From: Bacillus multifaciens
GTDB taxonomy: Bacteria; Bacillota; Bacilli; Bacillales; Bacillaceae_G
Direction of reading: 5' to 3'
DNA: 64,000 nt
Assembly: GCF_030756675.1 (NCBI RefSeq)
Contig: NZ_JAVBXD010000001.1
Location: 1 to 64,000, forward strand
Below are positions 62,823 through 64,000 of this stretch, one piece after another; the stretch's first letter is position 1, and each line of letters starts with the position of its first letter. The notes under the pieces are model-generated. The model made no database searches. It worked only from the letters and a program-made list of their open reading frames with translations, and was not told where the DNA came from. The translations under genes were made by a program, and so were the position numbers.

Positions 62823-63030
62823 GTATAATAAGCTCCTTTCAACAATCTCAGCCTTATATTACCACAATCACTGTAATAAACAAAAATATTATTGTGAAAA
62901 CCTTGATAAAATCCGACAATCCTGCTATTTCTTTCTAAAATCAATCTAAAGACGGATGACAAATATAAAAAATATACTATAATTACTTTGTTGCCCGAAA
63001 ATTTCAGAAAGAGAAAGGGAGCGATTTTTC

Positions 63031-63897
63031 GTGAAAACGAAATTGTTAGCACTGCTATTAGCTGTTATGGTCTTTTTGATTCCAACAGCTTCATATGCAG
63101 ACATTATTGAGGGAGAGTCTATTGTTACATTAGGAGAAAATTTATCAGAACAACAAAAACAACAGCTTCTCCAAGAAATGAAAGCGCCAAAAGATGCGCA
63201 AATTATTACGGTATCAAATGCGGAAGAACATAAATATTTAGATGGGGTTGTACCAAACGCTCAAATCGGCACGAAAGCAATTTCTTCTTCTATGATTACG
63301 TATACAAAAAAAGGATCTGGTCTTGTTGTACAAGCGCATAATATCAATTGGGTAACAGATGCAATGTATACAAACGCATTAATTACAGCAGGTGTAAAAG
63401 ATGCGAATATTTACATTACAGCACCATTTAAAGTATCAGGAACTGCCGCTTTAACAGGCTTAATGAAAGCTTACGAGACAGCAGCGAAAAAAGAAATTCC
63501 AGAAGAAGTTAAAAAAGTAGCTAATGAAGAAATGGTTCAAACAGCAAAACTTGGTGACCAAATCGGAAATGACAAAGCTGTACAACTTGTTGCAAAAGTT
63601 AAAGAAGAGATTGCAAAAGAGCAACCAAAAACAACAGAAGATTTACGCTCACTCATTAAAAAGATTGCAGATCAGCTTGGAATTACATTAACTGATGAAC
63701 AACTTGATAATTTAGTAGCACTCTTTGACAAAATGAAAAACTTAAACATTGATTGGAATCAGGTTAGTACCCAATTAAATAAAGCAAAAGAACACGTGTC
63801 AGCGTTCCTAGGTTCTGAAGAAGGTCAAGGCTTTTTAGATAAATTAAAAGGCGTATTCTCTAGTTTTATTGATTTTATAAAATCACTATTTAAGTAA
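63031..63897 (+). CDS. ypuA: YpuA, exported DUF1002 protein
   Basis: A 288-aa secreted protein. It starts with GTG 63031 (RBS AAAGGGAGCG) and has a signal peptide cleaved near ASYAD (residue 23-24). The DUF1002 domain includes IVTLGENLSEQQKQQLLQEM and the helical C-terminal half (LRSLIKKIADQLGITLTDEQ). Cell-envelope role, function unknown. Divergent from ppiB. Confidence 0.92.
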   Translation: MKTKLLALLLAVMVFLIPTASYADIIEGESIVTLGENLSEQQKQQLLQEMKAPKDAQIITVSNAEEHKYLDGVVPNAQIGTKAISSSMITYTKKGSGLVVQAHNINWVTDAMYTNALITAGVKDANIYITAPFKVSGTAALTGLMKAYETAAKKEIPEEVKKVANEEMVQTAKLGDQIGNDKAVQLVAKVKEEIAKEQPKTTEDLRSLIKKIADQLGITLTDEQLDNLVALFDKMKNLNIDWNQVSTQLNKAKEHVSAFLGSEEGQGFLDKLKGVFSSFIDFIKSLFK

Positions 63898-63899
63898 TA

Positions 63900-63928
63900 A
63901 AAAGCTCGTTATTAACGAGCTTTTTTCT
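63900..63928. terminator. Bidirectional terminator
   Basis: AAAGCTCGTTA / TAACGAGCTTT stem followed by Ts, between ypuA and the convergent partial gene. Confidence 0.9.
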
Positions 63929-64000
63929 TATGCTAACAATGGTAGTTTCATAATCGCTTCTTCTACAGAACGAACAACATAACTTGCTTTTTCTTTTACA
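63928..64000 (-). CDS. 3' end of an unidentified gene (partial)
   Basis: The frame ends ...KEKASYVVRSVEEAIMKLPL-LA-stop at 63928 and runs off the window edge. Only about 23 residues are visible, an amphipathic helix ending hydrophobically. Too short to identify; from B. subtilis gene order lysA might be expected here, but the orientation and residues do not clearly support it. Confidence 0.6.
   Translation of the reverse strand, partial: VKEKASYVVRSVEEAIMKLPLLA

Overview
The window is about 36% GC chromosomal DNA from a Bacillus cereus-group bacterium. The evidence is conserved Bacillus gene neighbourhoods (ytpPQR, ribT/ypuF/scpAB, ppiB-ypuA, nagABR, glcT-ptsG/ptsHI, mtn genes), a B. cereus-type oligo-1,6-glucosidase, many sporulation-type small genes, and at least eight copies or fragments of a ~180-195 bp interspersed repeat that I recognise as the bcr1 type of this group. 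Several proteins (for example MtnW) look clearly diverged from the B. cereus sequences I remember, so a divergent member of the group is possible. I cannot name the species.

Layout. 1-5 kb: ytpR, ytpQ, ytpP, a DUF84 NTPase, the M42 peptidase ytoP, a PepSY protein and a GNAT. 5-9.8 kb: a minus-strand fatty-acid degradation operon (acyl-CoA ligase, acyl-CoA dehydrogenase, 3-hydroxyacyl-CoA dehydrogenase, thiolase); its dehydrogenase gene is frameshifted by an 11-bp tandem duplication. 10-14.2 kb: a SAP/DUF6434 protein, an EamA exporter with a TrmB-type regulator, and a decayed IS1182-like insertion sequence. 14.2-24.2 kb: a complete maltodextrin locus (malR, malG, malF, malE, neopullulanase, oligo-1,6-glucosidase, malK) with six copies of a GAAAACGTTTGC-like operator. 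24.2-31.4 kb: accessory genes (decayed SDR, an unlisted 31-aa membrane peptide, RDD, lipoproteins, GNAT, an ATPase gene cut by a bcr1 fragment, a thiolase, a NUDIX hydrolase). 31.7-33.2 kb: a three-gene cassette of two low-complexity proteins sharing a motif plus an HExxH metalloprotease-like protein, preceded by a mother-cell-sigma-like promoter. 33.2-36.1 kb: PadR regulator with two HAAS membrane proteins, divergent from 3-hydroxybutyrate dehydrogenase.

36.3-42.2 kb is the methionine-salvage locus: mtnU, mtnE and the SAM-riboswitch operon mtnWXBD are intact. The opposite SAM riboswitch now leads only into a 14-codon fragment that resembles the start of mtnK, so the MTR kinase/isomerase arm appears to have been deleted here. 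42.6-48.8 kb: small unknown genes, YkwC-type dehydrogenase, a beta-lactamase-like hydrolase, a diguanylate cyclase, a nitroreductase with its own palindromic operator, and a SigK-promoter spore protein. 48.9-54.2 kb: ptsI, ptsH, ptsG with a GlcT antiterminator leader, and glcT. 54.4-58 kb: a HAD phosphatase and nagA-nagB-nagR with a NagR operator. 58.2-64 kb: a ComEC-like MBL protein, scpB, scpA, a yjcZ-type peptide, ypuF, ribT, ppiB, ypuA and the 3' end of one further gene.

The genes share a theme of sugar uptake (maltodextrin ABC system, glucose PTS, amino-sugar catabolism) with linked transcriptional control. The most unusual features are genome-decay scars (frameshifted acyl-CoA dehydrogenase, mtnK remnant, truncated ATPase and SDR, broken IS), the strong placement bias of bcr1 copies at gene 3' ends, and the candidate spore-associated cassette.
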